Part shown: positions 21,718 to 24,644 of the stretch, one piece after another
Layout of the letters: each line of letters opens with the position of its first letter
Position numbering within the stretch: position 1 is the first letter of the stretch
NCBI GenBank assembly: GCA_019648995.1
Contig: BLXT01008609.1
Span: forward strand, 1,922,699-1,947,342
Source of the DNA: Plakobranchus ocellatus
Lineage: Eukaryota > Mollusca > Gastropoda > Plakobranchidae
Reading direction: 5' to 3'
DNA length: 24,644 bases
The notes under the pieces: generated by a model
Databases searched by the model: none
What the model was told of the DNA's origin: nothing
Seen by the model: only the letters and a program-made list of their open reading frames with translations
Translations under genes and position numbers: made by a program

Positions 21718-21758
21718 GGCTTCCTTTCATATCAAATCTGATTTTTTATGATGTTGAA

Positions 21759-21812
21759 ACAAAACAACAATAACAAAAACAAACAAACAAACAAACAAAA
21801 CAAAAACAAAAA
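21759..21812. repeat. (CAAA)n / A-rich microsatellite
   Basis: Imperfect CAAA and AAC units follow about 45 bp after the last proline-rich exon. They generate Lys/Asn/Gln frames with no coding value. Confidence 0.9.
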
Positions 21813-21910
21813 CAATAATATTAGTGTTTCTACGCTTAAAAGAAAGAAAAAAGAGATTAATGGAGACATAGGAGAACATTATTATCATGCCGTTGATCGA
21901 GAGATAGATA

Positions 21911-21918
21911 CAGAGAAA

Positions 21919-21962
<44 letters not shown>

Positions 21963-21983
21963 GAGAGAAATAGAGAGAGATAG

Positions 21984-22014
<31 letters not shown>

Positions 22015-22045
22015 GAAAGAGAGACAGACAGACAGAGGGAGACGG
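21911..22045. repeat. (GA)n microsatellite with TAGA, AAGA and CAGA interruptions
   Basis: About 135 bp of purine-rich GA units on the + strand, with GAGATA, GAAA and GACA variants towards the 3' end. Ser/Leu strings on the minus strand come from this repeat. Confidence 0.97.
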
Positions 22046-22849
22046 ATTAATAGGTACATTAATTAGAAAGTTAGATAGTACCAGATAGAAAACAAGATAA
22101 AATAAGGAAAAATGGGAAAAAAAAGGAAAGGAGGGAGCGGGGATGAGGAAGGGTGTGGTGAGAATGGATGAACAGAAAATACTATAGAGGTAATAAATTG
22201 TGTTCATGTAAGAAAGTCATTCTAAAAAGAACGAAAGAGAATTTAAAAAGATACCTAGGTCGACAGATACGCGTGGAGATATCATTCGTAAGTTTTCATT
22301 TCTATTTGAATGTCACAACCTAGGGAAAAAACAAAACAAAGTAAGAAAAGCAACCGTCATAGTTTGATGTAAAGATGTTTTTGCACATTATTCACGGTGA
22401 ACTAATTTTCACTACGTTTTTCAGCATTATCTGTAAAGATGATACAAATTGTTCTCACAACAACGAAAGCAACAATACTTAATACTAAAACTAATACCAA
22501 TATTAATAGTAACAGCAGCAACAAATAATTAAAAAATGATAAGGGCGACGGCGGAAAAAAGGAACAAATTGAATGGTTGGAGATAATAACTAAGTTGGCA
22601 CAAACAAACCACTGCGTAAACAACAATGATCAACAAAAAGATTTATTTAATAAAAATATGCGTGATTACTTTATACAAATGAGGCCTGAGTAACATGATT
22701 TAAAGAAAATTATATTTTTTTCTTCCCAAGGTAAATAAACATGACAAACATAACGTAATATTCATTTGTTGCGCTGTTGATTCAAATCAATATTTGATAC
22801 TGATCGTATCAAAATACAGGGCTTTCGATAAACTGAGTAATAAATGTAC
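22046..22849. other. No gene recognised
   Basis: A-rich purine sequence grades into mixed AT-rich DNA. A cryptic AAC/AAT triplet region lies at 22455-22530, similar in style to 12822-12941. No open frame of interest. Confidence 0.5.
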
Positions 22850-23100
22850 TCCCCTCCCCCCCCATTAACCTTGTGGGGACGGAGACCAACCACTGGTCTC
22901 GACAACAGATACTTTTACAACATCTAACTGCCGTCAATAATTCAGCGCTTGAGCTATCGTCAAAATTACTACGCACGATACCACGAAGTTCCGAACAGTC
23001 CAGCATGACATACTTGACTCATTGAAGTCACATCGAATTATTATGACCCGACAGCCTTAACCGGCGCTAAAGTCGTATAGGGTCATAGATAAAATGGACT
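22850..23100. other. Moderately GC-rich segment with an 8-bp stem hairpin; possible decayed repeat
   Basis: Stands out from its flanks by composition and CpG content. A perfect inverted repeat TATGACCC (23042-23049) / GGGTCATA (23080-23087), with an extra GAC/GTC pair inside, could form a hairpin. A 65-codon minus frame (22809-23006) crosses the left part but shows no domain. A SINE-like or other dispersed repeat is possible. Confidence 0.35.
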
Positions 23101-23824
23101 GTGAAAAAAAAAAAAAGACCGTCAAATGGTCCAAGAACACTAACACCGATATAATGATTTTAATAAGAATGATAACAGTTAAAGTATGGTAGGAGAATTA
23201 TTCACGTTAGAAACCGCGAGAATTAAGAAACTTGCATTACAATGTAACAATCACTACGTAAAGGAATCATTAATTTAATGATGCTTAAGTTTGTCAAAGG
23301 TCACCGATACAGCATGACGTTGGCCTATGCAGTATGATTTGCCACAAAAGCAAAAAGATTTGGCTATATTTCGATGCTCATTGAGGAAATTCCTTTTCAA
23401 ATAGACACTCCTACGTAGACAATCTTATATGATCCCTTAAGGCTATCCTTGTAATAGTCAGTATCAATTAACCTTATTTTTTTGGGTGTAAATGTCATGT
23501 TCTCAAATTCTGTCAGAGTTAGCTTCAAAGCACGAGGATGAGTTTTCATGGTTGCCCAGCGTCTTCTTATTTCGTTCCCACCCTAAGGAAATTTCGTATT
23601 CGTCAATGTTATACCACGTACAAGGAAAATGACATTAAACTCTATGATGGCAAGGATATTTAAAATTATGTGGGTTAGGGCTAGACATAGTAGTTAATCA
23701 CTGTTGTTGACAATTTTCTTGACTAAACAATGGTAACAGTGCATTAACAAAAAATGATTCCAGATTTAATGCAACAAACAATAAAGACGGCCGTTACAAG
23801 GGCTCGATATTTATTTCACTAAAG
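23101..23824. other. No feature recognised
   Basis: AT-rich sequence without long frames on either strand. No repeat match to the rest of the window was noticed. Confidence 0.5.
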
Positions 23825-23930
23825 ACTGGAATATGGTCTGAATCATAGTCGGCTCACGGCAGTGATTTTGATGTTTTGATGGCGTTTCGGAATCGTTTCT
23901 TATAAGAATAATAGTTTGGTTTTGCATCAA
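23825..23930 (-). pseudogene. LINE endonuclease fragment, same family as 13782-16550
   Basis: The reverse complement aligns to 14330-14429. It reads KKRFRNAIKTSKSLP, a stop where the other copy has Gly, then ADYDSDHIPV, against QKRFRNAVKTSKSLPGADCD and SDHIPV in the larger copy. Nucleotide agreement is high over about 80 bp, with a weaker extension to the right (about 23930). Only this C-terminal endonuclease piece is present. The surrounding LINE sequence is missing, so it is a severely truncated remnant. Confidence 0.88.
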
Positions 23931-23966
23931 AATTTTTTTCCTTGAGAAATAAGAACAGTTTTTCAC

Positions 23967-24210
23967 CTTGCCTATTGTCGGTTTGTGTACGGGCTCTCCG
24001 CTAGCCTTTGTTTTGTAACTAATCCACAAGGTAGTAAGGAACTATAGATGCCCGTTTTCCTATTTATGATCTTCCGTCTATTGCAGGTATTATTTTTAGA
24101 CTTATTGGATTCCACGACCCTCCTCATCAATTTAAATTGAACGGGTTACCGGTATAGTTGCAATTGTGCGACGGATGCAGTGTAATGTCATATCCAAGGC
24201 AAAGTAGGGA
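23967..24210 (+). repeat. Dispersed repeat, copy 2 (LINE leader-like)
   Basis: Matches 12268-12460 along its first 200 bp (cttgcctattg, ctccgctagcctttg, ccctcctcatcaattt, gttaccggt). Its last part (gcgacggatgcag, gtcatatccaagg) then matches 13782-13830. So this copy joins two segments that lie about 1.3 kb apart in the other copy. It starts about 40 bp after the minus-strand endonuclease fragment. Confidence 0.8.
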
Positions 24211-24562
24211 AATTAATTTAAACATTAAAAAAAAAACATTCTTGTGACAAGCTAAGGTTACGCTCGTATAATTGGAATGCACTCTCTCCTTTAGCAGGCT
24301 ATACACTTGCCAGTTTGATCTTAAGGTCCTTAATCTGCCTCACACAGATGGACTCATCCACAAAAAAGCAGTTCTTAACATTTTCGTCCAGTTAACAAAT
24401 AAGGCCTACCGAGGCTAAAATTATTGGGATATTAAAATTGCATTTCAACGAAGAATTGGGCTGCATAGCGCTACTAAATATATAGGTGTGATACTTATTA
24501 TTGACCTTATGGATTAGCAAGAGGTGCATGAATTCATTACTAAACATCCAAGAAAGTCATGG
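24211..24562. other. No feature recognised
   Basis: Mixed AT-rich DNA between the leader-like repeat and the terminal microsatellite. No frame or motif of note. Confidence 0.5.
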
Positions 24563-24575
24563 TTCTCTCTCTCTC

Positions 24576-24609
<34 letters not shown>

Positions 24610-24642
24610 ACTCTTTCTCTTTCTCTCTCTCTCTCTTTCTTG
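24563..24642. repeat. (CT)n microsatellite at the window end
   Basis: About 80 bp of CT units with CACT, CCCACT and TTTCT interruptions. It may continue past the window. Confidence 0.95.
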
Positions 24643-24644
24643 CT

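Noticed and set aside
21727-22207. Minus frames rich in Ser/Leu and plus frames rich in Arg/Glu
   Set aside because: Translations of the GA microsatellite, with no coding signature.
1-24644. CRISPR array, bacterial operon or phage system
   Set aside because: The sequence is eukaryotic. The only regular short repeats are microsatellites, with no spacers.

Overview
This is eukaryotic genomic DNA, AT-rich and dense in homopolymer A/T runs and di- and trinucleotide microsatellites. It has short spliced exons with canonical GT-AG introns and a decayed non-LTR retrotransposon. The style (small introns, RTE/BovB-like LINE, high simple-repeat load, animal-type UBE2Q) suggests a protostome invertebrate such as an arthropod or mollusc. 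Nothing in the window fixes the phylum. Two N gaps are present: 2 N at 11213-11214 and 88 N inside a TAA microsatellite at 12942-13029.

Layout. Positions 1-4543 hold the last five coding exons (+ strand) of a UBE2Q1/UBE2Q2-type ubiquitin-conjugating enzyme, about 150 codons of its C-terminal catalytic domain. All intron phases agree, and the 5' exons lie outside the window. From 4544 to about 10100 is AT-rich DNA with many AATAAA signals and no credible coding region; its first part must be the UBE2Q 3' UTR. Positions 10160-10400 carry a 159-bp-period direct duplication. From 12268 to 16550 is a repeat-derived tract: a leader-like repeat, a TAA microsatellite with an assembly gap, a second leader segment, then a nearly full-length but dead LINE with endonuclease and reverse transcriptase remains and a TGATGA-rich 3' end. 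Positions 17263-17595 hold an eroded open frame of unknown origin.

Positions 19296-21713 hold two exons of an unrecognised gene for a proline-, glutamine-, asparagine-, serine- and glycine-rich, probably secreted and disordered protein. It starts with a signal-peptide-like hydrophobic stretch, has YPPQ-type motifs in both exons, and ends (as seen here) in a tyrosine-rich tail. At both exon ends the splice donor overlaps an in-frame TAA. From 21720 to the end are microsatellites, moderately GC-rich non-coding DNA with one hairpin, and a second copy of the leader repeat. That copy lies next to a minus-strand endonuclease fragment of the same LINE family.

The two genes show no functional link. 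No RNA gene, CRISPR array or operon-like system was found. The most interesting candidate is the proline-rich secreted protein gene.
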